In this document: one piece after another, positions 27,288 to 36,132 of the stretch
Position numbering within the stretch: the first letter of the stretch is position 1
How the letters are laid out: every line of letters begins with the position of its first letter
Assembly (NCBI RefSeq): GCF_017353175.1
Contig: NZ_JAFMYW010000007.1
Span: 62,001 to 126,000 of the forward strand
From: Fibrella forsythiae
GTDB taxonomy: Bacteria > Bacteroidota > Bacteroidia > Cytophagales > Spirosomataceae
Direction: 5' to 3'
Length of the DNA stretch: 64,000 bases
Translations under genes and position numbers: made by a program
Notes under the pieces: model-generated
Database searches by the model: none
Told to the model about the DNA's origin: nothing
Seen by the model: only the letters and a program-made list of their open reading frames with translations

Positions 27288-27329
27288 CCTAGTATGGAAA
27301 GCTCATCTGGTGGAGCTTTCCATACTAGG
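27288..27329 (-). terminator. Hairpin after the haloperoxidase gene
   Basis: CCTAGTATGGAAAGCTC pairs perfectly with GAGCTTTCCATACTAGG, with an 8-base loop. It lies 23 bases beyond the stop of the minus-strand haloperoxidase-like gene and before the FecA-like gene. No T-run follows, so termination efficiency is uncertain. Confidence 0.65.
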
Positions 27330-27352
27330 TGCCTGAAACTTGTTACGTTAAT

Positions 27353-28894
27353 TTACAGACCTGATCCATCTGTTTTACCCCTCGCTACTGCGTAAGACCC
27401 GATGTTTTTACCGCATACCAGGCCCGCAGTACAATCTGAACGGAAGTGAATCATCCCGTACACCCGTGACACCGAAGCCTCCTGAGCGCGGGCCCAGAAT
27501 TCATCTGAACGATCTGGAAAAATGCTGCCCAATACGGTAGCTGCTGCCGCCGAAAAAGTCGAGTGACCAGAGGTATAGCTTGGGAAGTTGGGGAGACCAA
27601 CCGACGTTTTTACACCGTACTGTTGCGGACGGGGCGTGTAGTAATAAAACTTAGTTTCCCAGCAACACACACCGGCATCCTGCAGGGCTGTACCAACCAG
27701 CGCCAGTGTACGGGCCATCCGTACCTCACTATATTTGGCTTCATGTGCAGCATCGGCGGCCGACCGCATCCAGTGGCCAGGAGGCGTGTAACTTCCGGCA
27801 CCATCAGCCCAATAGTTAGCAATGCGGGCCTGCTCACGCGTCTGGTTTTTATTAATATCCCGCAACTCATTCAGTTCGGCATTAAACTGATCGGAACCGG
27901 GCAACGGAGCCGGGCCGGGACGTAGTGCTACCAGGGTGGCGCGGTCGAAGTTCCAGGTTGAAACGGCACCGTAGTTTGGCAACATGGGCGGACGCAGCGG
28001 AGACTCCTGGCTGACCCATACCTCTGTCTGACCGCGCCCTTTGGCCGATTCGATCATGCCGGCAGTGAGTGTCTGGTTATTGGCCGCGCCCATGCCATCC
28101 GTTTTAGCACGAGCCATGATTTTGGCTGCCACCTGCGTCCCTAAACTGGCACCCGCATCCAGTTCGCTTTTCACGTTCATACCCGCCCACTGACGAGCAT
28201 TCGTGTGCTCAGCTACTTTCGCATCAATGTATGTTACCTCACCAGGGAACATGGCTTTCAACACCACGGCCGAAGCCGCCGCAACGACTGCATCTTCTGA
28301 TGGGTACGTTGGCAGGGCCGAAACGGGCAGTGCAGCAGCCACGGTAGCATCTACTTTCGATGGAGCCGTACGCTTAAACTTGTACTTGTAATTCCAGGCT
28401 GCCACCAGCGCATCATACTGAGCCACGCTCAGATTGGCCAGCGCACGCGCCGTATAGGGCGGATTGGCAAACGGGAACTTCGGATCGGCCAAGGGGTTGG
28501 CGGCATCAGGCACAGGGTATTTTCCTTCGGCGTTTGATGCTGGTGGCGTATTATACCGGGCGGCCAGTTCGCGGGCAATTTCGTTCCAGCGGTAGGCGGC
28601 TCCAGCTCCCCAATACACCACAGCCTGCTGTTGTTCCAGCGTCAGGTTGGCCGCTTTTGACTTCAGGTCTGTCAGTTCGGCAATATATTCAGCTGATGAT
28701 GTTGAAGAAGGCGTCGCAATCGTTACGTCGGTTGGGCTTGTCAGCACGTACGTTTTCCACGTACCTGCTTTATCATCAACGCTGGCCGGCGTATAGCCAA
28801 CGCGTTGTGGTTCTTCAATTGTCTTATCGCAGGAAACAACCGTCATAGCAACGGCTACAAAACTGATAATAAGCGCTTTATTAATATGTTTCAT
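27353..28894 (-). CDS. Vanadium-dependent haloperoxidase/PAP2-superfamily lipoprotein
   Basis: A 513-residue protein. The N-terminus MKHINKALIISFVAVAMTVVSC is a lipoprotein signal with lipobox Cys22. The C-terminal third carries the complete vanadate/phosphate-binding signature of this superfamily: K415-x6-R422-P423 in KFYYYTPRP, PSYTSGH with catalytic-type H444, and S476-R477-x5-H483-x3-D487 in SRVYGMIHFRSD. Members either oxidise halides with hydrogen peroxide using bound vanadate or act as acid phosphatases. The motif set cannot separate these, though length and helical N-terminal domain favour the haloperoxidase type. The location is the periplasm or cell surface as a lipid-anchored enzyme. 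Two porin-like proteins lie upstream and a FecA-like receptor downstream. Confidence 0.88.
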   Translation of the reverse strand: MKHINKALIISFVAVAMTVVSCDKTIEEPQRVGYTPASVDDKAGTWKTYVLTSPTDVTIATPSSTSSAEYIAELTDLKSKAANLTLEQQQAVVYWGAGAAYRWNEIARELAARYNTPPASNAEGKYPVPDAANPLADPKFPFANPPYTARALANLSVAQYDALVAAWNYKYKFKRTAPSKVDATVAAALPVSALPTYPSEDAVVAAASAVVLKAMFPGEVTYIDAKVAEHTNARQWAGMNVKSELDAGASLGTQVAAKIMARAKTDGMGAANNQTLTAGMIESAKGRGQTEVWVSQESPLRPPMLPNYGAVSTWNFDRATLVALRPGPAPLPGSDQFNAELNELRDINKNQTREQARIANYWADGAGSYTPPGHWMRSAADAAHEAKYSEVRMARTLALVGTALQDAGVCCWETKFYYYTPRPQQYGVKTSVGLPNFPSYTSGHSTFSAAAATVLGSIFPDRSDEFWARAQEASVSRVYGMIHFRSDCTAGLVCGKNIGSYAVARGKTDGSGL

Positions 28895-28943
28895 TGTGTT
28901 AAAACGATCAGATCTGTACGGTTTAGCAACCTGTACAGGCTTG

Positions 28944-29834
28944 TTATTTCAGGTTGATTTGATACAGTAATCCCACCATAAATGAGGTACTCTGGCCCAT
29001 ATTCTGGCCATCGGTAACGTACCCAACGCGTGCATTGAACCCTACATTATGCGGCTGGTACTTGCCATACCAGCCCACCGTAGTTGCCTGCATATTATTG
29101 GTTGGAAACGGCATATCGTTCCGCCGAATATTATCGCCCGATACACAGGTAAAACGTTCAGCAAATACTTCAGTCTGGAACGTACGGCGAAGAATACCAA
29201 CCCGAACGGCGGCGTCCATTGCGTTAGGTACAGCCACTTCATTCGTATTGTACACATGCCCGTCGGCCAGATACGAATCCTGATCGATACGGATCGTACT
29301 GCGCCAGGTGTAGGTACCATGGGTTGTCAGATAGAGACCGGTTTGGGGATGCTTATAGTTCAGCAATACCCGCCCGGCTACCGACCGGGCTCCCATACCG
29401 ATCGACATTGGCTGAAAACTGGCGATGTAGCTGCTCAATGGGGTTGATGCGCCAACCAGGCCATGTACTGAAAACCCCTTGTATTGGAGGGCATTCACTT
29501 TCAACCAGCCCGACACGTCCTGAAACCCCTTCTGACCCATCAGGTTACCGGCCGTTGTGCTGGTCCAGATGTATGGTACGTTAACAATCAGGTTCACACG
29601 ATCACTTAAGCCAACGGCAGCCATTAGAGAGGCACTTTGCGTTGTATGCGTGCCAATGTTGAAATTTTCCCGTTTCAGCGTGTTTTCCCAATACGAGTTC
29701 CAGTTGCTCCGACCATACATAGCAGCGGCGCAAATGGTCTTTTTAGGCATGTATATAGCATCCTGGGGCATCTGTGCCCAGCTAGTTGTTGCGCTTGCCA
29801 ACAGTAACGCAACGATGAGGAGTTGTTTTTTCAT
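28944..29834 (-). CDS. Outer-membrane porin-like protein (MetA/phenol-degradation type)
   Basis: A 296-residue protein with a signal peptide (MKKQLLIVALLLASATTSWAQ). The mature sequence alternates hydrophobic and polar residues with frequent Gly and aromatics (VNLIVNVPYIWTS, GFSVHGLVGASTPLSSYIA, GRVLLNYKHPQTGLYLTTHG) and ends in a barrel-type strand (FMVGLLYQINLK). This fits the family annotated as transporters of the MetA phenol-degradation pathway, which are outer-membrane barrels of unclear cargo. It is followed 49 bases later by the haloperoxidase-like lipoprotein and preceded by a similar barrel, suggesting a three-gene unit. Confidence 0.78.
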   Translation of the reverse strand: MKKQLLIVALLLASATTSWAQMPQDAIYMPKKTICAAAMYGRSNWNSYWENTLKRENFNIGTHTTQSASLMAAVGLSDRVNLIVNVPYIWTSTTAGNLMGQKGFQDVSGWLKVNALQYKGFSVHGLVGASTPLSSYIASFQPMSIGMGARSVAGRVLLNYKHPQTGLYLTTHGTYTWRSTIRIDQDSYLADGHVYNTNEVAVPNAMDAAVRVGILRRTFQTEVFAERFTCVSGDNIRRNDMPFPTNNMQATTVGWYGKYQPHNVGFNARVGYVTDGQNMGQSTSFMVGLLYQINLK

Positions 29835-29949
29835 AGGAAGTAAGACCTACCGAAGTAGATCATCTTGATCTACAGGAGTTAACGAAGTAAACGATCCGGC
29901 ATTTTCCAGAACGTGTATCCTTTAAATCCTGTAGGGCCGCCAGGGCGGT

Positions 29950-31095
29950 TTAGAAGGAACGGCTTACGTTGAATGAGATCAGATAATCAGCAAAAGCGGC
30001 ATCGCCGTGCTTCAGCCCAAGTGGGTCAAGCTGGTCAGCGTAGCTCCGGGTGCGGTTCCGATACACAGCAACAGGTACGGATAAGGCGGCGGCATAACCA
30101 CCCTTCATGTAGGAGAAACCTGGCTCAACCGAAACGATGTAGCCTGGGCGACGGAAACCATTGCTTCCACCAAAGGCATCTTTGGCCGGCACGCCTTCTA
30201 CGCGGCCACCCAGCATCACTGCCAGCCCCGGAACGAACCGAATTGACTGGCTCAGACCCAACCGGGCAGCAAACTGATCGGCTACCGAAAATTCACCCGT
30301 TACCAGGTCAATTGTAGTCGCCGTTGGGTTGCGCTTAACACCGTTAGTTTCGCGGGGATTAAAGAGATAAAACCCGTTTGCATAAGCAGTTAGACCACTT
30401 TTTGTGAGTTGTGAGTACCCTTGCAGTTCAATACTGGCCCCTACACCGCCATCACCTAGCTGAATCGACTGATCGACCGGTAATGTAATGGTGTAGTCGG
30501 CACCTTCTTTTGTTTTGCGGTGAAACTGATCGGTTGCTTTGTAATCACCGGTTGGCAGTTTAACCCCTACTCCTACTGCCAGATTTGTCTTTGGCAGTGT
30601 AGCCGGATTGATCAGCCAGTAGCTCGTCGAAATACGAAGGTCGCCAATGCCTTTGGAACCCGTATGGAAGCGATTAGCGTCGGGATTGATGCCGCTACCA
30701 GCCGCTGGGTTGCCGTAATGCTCGTAGAGCGATGAGCGATCGTTGGTTTGAAGCGGAAGGTTAACCGAAACCGACCAGCGTAACGATGGCATATAGGTAA
30801 TGCCAAGATCAACAGCGTGTGAAGTATTGATAACCTGTGTTCCCTGTTCGACGCGTTGTTTCTGTTCAACATCGCCAACAAAATGTTTGTACGACTGAAA
30901 ATAACGGTATCCCGCCGATACCTGCCACGTACCAGTACGTTGCTTGAAGAAAGCAGCCGACGACCCGGACGGAGCAGCACAGCTCATGTGACGAACCGCT
31001 ACGCAGCCTTGTGCAGCCGCAAATTGGGTACTAACAAGCAGGCCAAGCAGAGCCAGACCCGTATATTTTAAAGATGAGATCATAGAAGAAAGCAT
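29950..31095 (-). CDS. Outer-membrane barrel protein, MetA-like, with N-terminal Cys pair
   Basis: A 381-residue protein. After the signal peptide (through QFAAAQ, about residue 29) comes GCVAVRHMSC, placing two cysteines eight residues apart at the mature N-terminus, able to form a disulfide or bind metal. The remaining sequence is a beta-barrel: WQVSAGYRYFQSYKHF, SLRWSVSVNLPLQ, LAVGVGVKLPTGDYK and the final DYLISFNVSRSF. It is related in style to the shorter barrel downstream. The upstream 319 bases are non-coding and probably hold its promoter. Cargo unknown. The pairing with a haloperoxidase suggests passage of a small substrate or product (inference). Confidence 0.78.
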   Translation of the reverse strand: MLSSMISSLKYTGLALLGLLVSTQFAAAQGCVAVRHMSCAAPSGSSAAFFKQRTGTWQVSAGYRYFQSYKHFVGDVEQKQRVEQGTQVINTSHAVDLGITYMPSLRWSVSVNLPLQTNDRSSLYEHYGNPAAGSGINPDANRFHTGSKGIGDLRISTSYWLINPATLPKTNLAVGVGVKLPTGDYKATDQFHRKTKEGADYTITLPVDQSIQLGDGGVGASIELQGYSQLTKSGLTAYANGFYLFNPRETNGVKRNPTATTIDLVTGEFSVADQFAARLGLSQSIRFVPGLAVMLGGRVEGVPAKDAFGGSNGFRRPGYIVSVEPGFSYMKGGYAAALSVPVAVYRNRTRSYADQLDPLGLKHGDAAFADYLISFNVSRSF

Positions 31096-31414
31096 CCCTT
31101 CCCACTCCAGGTACGTTTGCAGACGTTATACGTCAGGCATTCACCAGGTTAAGGTTACACCTTTTTGACACCAGCGCAACAGTAGCTCATATACAATGAC
31201 AGCTGCCTTTGCAGGGTAAAGGGTTACCTTAAAACAGAACTAAATTACCTGTGCGTAAACGCACTACACGGGTTTATCGTGTACCACACCCAAAGCAGAA
31301 TGGAACAATTAATTGAGTAACTGATTGATAAATAGCCTATTGCGCAGCAGAACGAACGCCAGGTACGTACCTGCAACATCGTTAGCGCCGAGACTATAAA
31401 ACAGAAAAACTCAA
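31096..31414. other. Non-coding promoter region
   Basis: About 320 bases between two minus-strand genes with no credible reading frame. It holds the 14-bp palindrome at 31360-31373 and an AT-rich stretch (31220-31260). I found no clean TAnnTTTG box for the downstream barrel gene, though one is expected here because the gap is much longer than elsewhere in this set. Confidence 0.5.
31360..31373. repeat. 14-bp palindrome CAGGTACGTACCTG
   Basis: A perfect palindrome in non-coding DNA that fuses two inverted copies of GGTACGT, a word strongly repeated throughout this window in genes and gaps. It may be a protein-binding or modification site, and may also be chance joining of two common words. 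Confidence 0.5.
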
Positions 31415-31960
31415 TTAACCTCGGGGTGGAGGCGAGAGCACCGCCAGACAGCGGGCCAGCGTAGCCAGGGGAGCGTCGGCGATACGAACGTCTACCAGCC
31501 AGGCTAAAAGGGATGAAGAAAATACTAATCGGTCTGATGGCTGGTATTCTTTCAGCAGCAGCTTAAGCCAATGGCCTGCTTTGCGCTGCGAATCGTCGCC
31601 AGAATTGGCACTGATCGTTTTTTTAACAAAGGAAAGGAGATCCTGCTGCCAGAAGCGGGCGGCTTTATCTTCCATCCCGGCAATGCGTAGTGTGTCGCCG
31701 CTTAGTTCAACGCTGATCACATCATAGAATTTGTCGTGGTAGGCAAACCCATCCTCGGTGGTTTGTTCAACCAGCTTTTGAGCCTGCCCTGCACCAAGCA
31801 CAACCTGAAACTCGACCATGCTATCGACTGACGAGTAAACCGTTAGCCGTTCGGTCAGATCGTGCTGATCTTGCCACCAGACACCAACCGCCACCCATAC
31901 CGTTGCCAGCATGTGGTAGAGCAGTAAGGCCAATAAGCTAAGACTCAGCAGGCGTTTCAT
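31415..31960 (-). CDS. Membrane-anchored protein of unknown function
   Basis: A 181-residue protein. One N-terminal membrane helix (LLSLSLLALLLYHMLATVWVAVGVWW) that may be an uncleaved anchor, then a soluble part with two beta hairpins (LTVYSSVDSMVEFQVVLG, YDVISVELSGDTLRI) and a helical C-terminus ending in a Pro-rich tail. No family recognised. A -7 box sits about 58 bases upstream, so it is probably expressed alone. The gene after it starts only across a 319-base gap. Confidence 0.7.
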   Translation of the reverse strand: MKRLLSLSLLALLLYHMLATVWVAVGVWWQDQHDLTERLTVYSSVDSMVEFQVVLGAGQAQKLVEQTTEDGFAYHDKFYDVISVELSGDTLRIAGMEDKAARFWQQDLLSFVKKTISANSGDDSQRKAGHWLKLLLKEYQPSDRLVFSSSLLAWLVDVRIADAPLATLARCLAVLSPPPRG

Positions 31961-32017
31961 ACTATAATGACAGATAGAAAAAAGGCAATTCAGGGCGTTT
32001 TAGTAGAAAGAATAGAA

Positions 32018-32025
32018 CAAATATA
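32018..32025 (-). promoter_or_regulatory. Bacteroidota -7 box (TATATTTG on the minus strand)
   Basis: Reading the minus strand, TATATTTG matches TAnnTTTG and lies about 58 bases upstream of ATG 31960. TTAG stands 18 bases further upstream where a TTTG -33 box would be expected, so the -33 match is weak. Confidence 0.45.
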
Positions 32026-32086
32026 GCGAAATGCAGTTTTAGGCTAACTCATTCAACTGAAAAATAGCAATTATCAAGCCACAGTA

Positions 32087-32881
32087 TCAGAAAGGAGGCG
32101 TCAATAACCACGTAGTCAGCCCATCGAGGCTAAAATTAGTAGCCCACTGAATCTGTAGCAAATGTAGGTTTCTGTGATCCTGCGCGGCATTTCGTATCAG
32201 GTTCTGATACTGGTACCCCACTTCAATTTTGCCCCATTTTCCTGTATTATAGCCAACACCGCCATACGTCCAGTTTTCGCCATAAAACGCATTCTTGGAA
32301 CTGATCGGGCTATTTTTCGCCCCGGAAAAACAGAAGAATGCTTCATTCGACAAGGCAGCGTACCAGCCTGTTTTCTGCTGCTTGGGGTCGAAGAACGGAA
32401 TGGTAGCGCCAACGTGGTAGCGGCCAAGTTGGGCTAATGACCATTTCTCGGTCGAAAGCCGAAGTGGGTACCGTTCTTCATACCGAAGTCGGTGGCTCAT
32501 CTTTATCCGGCTGCCCGTAATATCATGTGAGAGCACAGTTTGCGCCCAAAGTCGGTTCTCATTGACCCGAATACCAAACAGATTATGGCGTACGTATGCA
32601 TACCCTACGCCAACCTGTATGTTATCGGTTACTTTGTAGGTCAGGCTGGGTTGAGCATAATACTGCAGGGCCAGCATGGCTACTCCCGGCGACTCGGCAG
32701 CCTGCGAGGTTGCGTGGCTGGTCGAAGACAGAAACAGGTTGTAACCCAGGCGTTTGGTGACCGATCCTGTTTGTGAATACTGAGGGAAAACACCGTAAAA
32801 CGTCCAGGTCTGGGCTGTTGATGGTATGCTCAAACCAATAAGCAATAGGCAGGAAGCGGCAATTTGTAGCCAGTTCTTCAT
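32087..32881 (-). CDS. DUF2490 family outer-membrane protein
   Basis: A 264-residue protein with a signal peptide (MKNWLQIAASCLLLIGLSIPSTAQ). The chain is a small barrel: TWTFYGVFPQYSQTG, QVGVGYAYVRHNLFG, then RLWAQTVLSHDI and SHRLRYEERYP. The last two segments are the core of DUF2490, whose members carry a conserved LRYEER-type strand. It ends with beta strands but lacks a terminal Phe-rich residue run. The function is unknown. It stands alone with gaps on both sides. Confidence 0.82.
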   Translation of the reverse strand: MKNWLQIAASCLLLIGLSIPSTAQTWTFYGVFPQYSQTGSVTKRLGYNLFLSSTSHATSQAAESPGVAMLALQYYAQPSLTYKVTDNIQVGVGYAYVRHNLFGIRVNENRLWAQTVLSHDITGSRIKMSHRLRYEERYPLRLSTEKWSLAQLGRYHVGATIPFFDPKQQKTGWYAALSNEAFFCFSGAKNSPISSKNAFYGENWTYGGVGYNTGKWGKIEVGYQYQNLIRNAAQDHRNLHLLQIQWATNFSLDGLTTWLLTPPF

Positions 32882-32994
32882 AGTGGGTCAGGTGGCTTTC
32901 TTCGTCCACCTGACCACGCTTCTACAATTTATGTGCCAGCGGGTTTGTGCGTACTCCGGCCTGGGCAAAACCTGCTAACTGTACTACAGAATCC

Positions 32995-34635
32995 CTAAAA
33001 AATGAAGTTCGTGCTAAGAAAGACAGACTTATGATCGCCCACGATCTCGTTCAAAATCTCCTTGTTTGCAGCTGTATCTTTCGTGGCAACCGCCGAACGG
33101 ATAGAGAATGAGCGAATAGCATCCTCTACAGATAAGGTACCCTCAGCCGAATCTTTACGACCGGTGAACGGGAACGTATCTGGCCCGCGCTGGCATTGTG
33201 CGTTGATGTTCACCCGGCTGACAAGATTCACCAACGGATCAATCAACGCTGAAATGGCCGTGGTATCCGTACCGAAAATGCTGGCCTGCATACCGTGATC
33301 ATCGGTAATCAGGTAATCGATAAACTCATTCACGTCATCATAGGCAACCACCGGCACTACCGGTCCGAACTGCTCATCCCGATAGAGCTTCATGCCTTCT
33401 TTTACCGGATAAACAACTGCCGGCCGGAAAAGCGAAGCTTCTGTCTGACCACCACCCTCGTTAATAACAGAGGCCCCCTGGGCTTCCGCGTCTCTGATAC
33501 AATCGGCCAGGTAATCTGTTTTGCCTGCCTCCGGCAACGGCGTAATCTGCACGCCATCGGTCCAGGGCATACCCGGCTTTAATTTACTCACCGCAGGGCC
33601 GAACTTTGCCAGGAACTGATCGGCAATGCTGCGGTGTGCCCAGATGATTTTGATGGCTGTACAACGCTGGCCGTTGAACGACAGTGAGCCAAGCAGGCAC
33701 TCCTGTACCGCAACGTCCAGATCGGCATCGGGTAAAATAATGGCCGCGTTCTTGGCATCGAGGCTCATCACCGATCGTAAGCGGTTCAGTTTAGGGTGTT
33801 GCCGTTGTAATTCGTCAGCTACCCGGCTTGATCCGATTAGCGTCAGCACATTTACTTTTCCCGATTTCATAACGGGTGGTATCACATCGGCACCGCGCCC
33901 GTAGAGTGAGTTCACCACGCCCTTCGGAAAACTGGTCCGGAAGGCCTCCAGCATCGGGTAATGCAGCAAGGAGCCGTGTTTGGGCGTTTTGAACAGGATG
34001 GTGTTTCCCATCAAAATAGCCGGGATCAGCGTAGTATAGGTTTCGTTCAAGGGGTAGTTGAACGGCCCCATTGATAGCACAACACCCATTGGCGAACGCC
34101 GGATTTGCCCAATGATACCTTCCTCGATCCGGAAACGCGATGAGTTCCGGTCCATTGTTTTCAGGGCATCAATGGTATCGTAGATGTACTTTACTGTCCG
34201 GTCAAACTCCTTGGTTGAATCGGCCAGGTTTTTGCCAATTTCCCACATTATGAGGTTGATTACCAGGGTCCGCTGAGCCAGCATTTTACCAATGAAGGTT
34301 TCCATGCAGGCAATTCGGCCGGCAACAGACATCTGCGGCCATTCGCCACGGCCATTGTCGTAGGCAGCAACGGCGGCATCCAGGGCTGCCATGGCTTCAT
34401 CAGGGCCAGCAACCGGAAATGAGCCAACCAGTTGACGCTGCAACGTACCCGGAGTGGATGTTCCTGATTCGTCGGGCACACAAACGGGCGAATACACCTC
34501 GGCTACTTTCCCTGTCCAGGGTTTCATTTCGCCGTTAAGCAGGTACTCACGCTGATGGATCGGTTCGATACGATACTGAACCGGAATTTGAGATAGATCC
34601 GTTGGGAAAAACGTGGTGGAGTCAGTGGAGGTCAT
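32995..34635 (-). CDS. gapN: NADP-dependent non-phosphorylating glyceraldehyde-3-phosphate dehydrogenase (GapN-type ALDH)
   Basis: A 546-residue protein from ATG 34635 (27 bases inside the longest frame, whose extra residues look non-conserved). It is an aldehyde dehydrogenase fold: SMGPFNYPLNETYTTLIPA with substrate-binding N193, GNTILFKTPKHG for cofactor binding, and SLSFNGQRCTAIK with catalytic C325. This longer subtype (about 540 residues) is the one annotated as NADP-dependent GAPDH in Bacteroidota. It would convert glyceraldehyde 3-phosphate directly to 3-phosphoglycerate, giving NADPH. The usual ELGGK general-base region reads SLDAKN (about 292-297), so the classical glutamate is absent at that place. 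Monocistronic by its gaps. Confidence 0.86.
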   Translation of the reverse strand: MTSTDSTTFFPTDLSQIPVQYRIEPIHQREYLLNGEMKPWTGKVAEVYSPVCVPDESGTSTPGTLQRQLVGSFPVAGPDEAMAALDAAVAAYDNGRGEWPQMSVAGRIACMETFIGKMLAQRTLVINLIMWEIGKNLADSTKEFDRTVKYIYDTIDALKTMDRNSSRFRIEEGIIGQIRRSPMGVVLSMGPFNYPLNETYTTLIPAILMGNTILFKTPKHGSLLHYPMLEAFRTSFPKGVVNSLYGRGADVIPPVMKSGKVNVLTLIGSSRVADELQRQHPKLNRLRSVMSLDAKNAAIILPDADLDVAVQECLLGSLSFNGQRCTAIKIIWAHRSIADQFLAKFGPAVSKLKPGMPWTDGVQITPLPEAGKTDYLADCIRDAEAQGASVINEGGGQTEASLFRPAVVYPVKEGMKLYRDEQFGPVVPVVAYDDVNEFIDYLITDDHGMQASIFGTDTTAISALIDPLVNLVSRVNINAQCQRGPDTFPFTGRKDSAEGTLSVEDAIRSFSIRSAVATKDTAANKEILNEIVGDHKSVFLSTNFIF

Positions 34636-34794
34636 CGTACGTTGACTTTTGTTGACCCGCAAGTTTGTGGATAATCCTGATAATGATAGCCCGTGCGCTA
34701 ACAGACATCAAAAAACAGCACTGATCGGTTAATTCAGGCAAATTGGGCATGACCGTCGCCAGGTACGTCGTCATACAGATTAACGCCCCGCATT

Positions 34795-35298
34795 CTACAG
34801 CGCCGTTGAACTAAAGATTATCGTGGCGGTGTAGGTGCCACCCGGCTTCAGGAAAGCACTGCCTCCTTTGGTACGATATCGAAACGTAGTACCCAGCAAG
34901 ATAGGTAGGCTCGCCAGACCAGAGGCAATGACCTGGTCGGCTGTACTGAGCACAATCTCTGGTCGACTCCCAAGATTAATAGCCTGGATGCCAATCGCCG
35001 ACGCAGGAATCGAGTTGTTCTGGTAGCGCAGATCGTCTGCGATGCGCACCTGCAACGCCCAGGTCAACCCGATCGAGACGCTCAGTCGAAGTGTAGTATG
35101 ATCAATTGATACGCCTTTGGTGTAGTCATCAACGGTACTTAATGTCAGTGCAGGATTACTCAGGATAGTTAGTCCCAGAGCGGCCACATTATCGGTTTGG
35201 TTGCCCGGCGGTTGCTCAGACACATAAGGCTGCGCCAGCACATTGACGGAAATGACGCCCAACCAGGCCAGGAGGATCAGGAACTTACAGTAACTCAT
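34795..35298 (-). CDS. Secreted subunit-like protein of a chaperone-usher-like locus
   Basis: A 167-residue protein with a signal peptide (MSYCKFLILLAWLGVISVNVLAQ). The mature part is all-beta in pattern: LGLTILSNPALTLSTVDDYTKG, TLRLSVSIGLTWALQVRIAD, IVLSTADQVIASG, FRYRTKGG and a final YTATIIFSSTAL. The form (short exported beta domain, last strand hydrophobic) recalls fimbrial or spore-coat-U-like subunits and parallels the protein at 36133, with which it shares a STxDQxxxS segment. The stop of the chaperone gene overlaps its start by 4 bases, indicating translational coupling. Proposed as a minor or tip subunit, by inference. Confidence 0.78.
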   Translation of the reverse strand: MSYCKFLILLAWLGVISVNVLAQPYVSEQPPGNQTDNVAALGLTILSNPALTLSTVDDYTKGVSIDHTTLRLSVSIGLTWALQVRIADDLRYQNNSIPASAIGIQAINLGSRPEIVLSTADQVIASGLASLPILLGTTFRYRTKGGSAFLKPGGTYTATIIFSSTAL

Positions 35299-36122
35299 TT
35301 CAGCACGGCTTCTAACTCAGCTACTTTCAACGTCTGTCCGGGTCCACTATCGAGAATGGCTACGATCAGGTATTTTCCTTTGGCTAAAGAAGCAGGCACC
35401 ATAGCTGCTACCTTAAACTGGTCTTTAGGCATTGTATTGACGGGCATTGGCTCCATTTTTAATTCCTGCATGCTGTCCAGATTCAGGTATTCGAGCCGGA
35501 GCTGACTTTCAAGCAACGTACCTCCCTTGTTTTCTACCTGCACCTTTACCTGATACTGATCACCAGCTTTTGCCACATCCATACCTGTAATCGCAATATC
35601 TGGCTGTGCACTCACCTCGGGCAATACATAGAGATGCACGCCAATCTGCACTTTTATAATGAACTGAGATGCGCCCTTTGCCCGGGCGGTTTCCTGTTCA
35701 TTGGCCTGGGTGAGCAAAATCATACCGTTACGAACAACTGCCGAACCCGAACGGGGATCGGCCTGTACCGTTACCAGGATATCACGCTCTTCGTGTGGGG
35801 CCAGTTCTATGACAGATGGTGTGACCCTCACCAGAGAGCAGCAGGAATTGGGTAAACTGCCAGCGGGATAATATGCTTTAGTCCCCATGGAATCGCGCCG
35901 CCAGTCAGCACAGGTTGCCTGCAGCACCAGGCGGGTGTCCATCGTATTGTTCAAATGCAGACGAAGGGTCTGTTCACTGGTTGTGCTGTGGTTAACGTAT
36001 AGCTTGGCTGGCGACACTTGAAAGCCAATCTGTGCCTGACAGGGCAGTATTGCCACCGCCAGGCACAGAATTAGCCACAAGCCAACCATACGCCGCGTGC
36101 TGAAGCTTACTGGCGTTGGCAT
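35295..36122 (-). CDS. PapD-like periplasmic chaperone
   Basis: A 275-residue protein with a cleavable signal peptide (through ILPCQAQ). Two-domain Ig-like layout: GFQVSPAKLYVNHSTTSEQTLRLHLNN opens domain 1 in the manner of pilus chaperones, RVTPSVIELAPHEERDILVTVQA is the strand pair that follows the donor strand region, and the second domain begins near DIAITGMDVAKAGDQYQVKV (about 175). Cysteines in ATCADW and NSCCSL may form a disulfide. Such chaperones hold unfolded surface subunits in the periplasm by donor-strand complementation and hand them to an usher. Flanked by subunit-like genes on both sides and divergent from an usher-like barrel. Confidence 0.78.
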   Translation of the reverse strand: MPTPVSFSTRRMVGLWLILCLAVAILPCQAQIGFQVSPAKLYVNHSTTSEQTLRLHLNNTMDTRLVLQATCADWRRDSMGTKAYYPAGSLPNSCCSLVRVTPSVIELAPHEERDILVTVQADPRSGSAVVRNGMILLTQANEQETARAKGASQFIIKVQIGVHLYVLPEVSAQPDIAITGMDVAKAGDQYQVKVQVENKGGTLLESQLRLEYLNLDSMQELKMEPMPVNTMPKDQFKVAAMVPASLAKGKYLIVAILDSGPGQTLKVAELEAVLK

Positions 36123-36132
36123 GTTGGTACAG

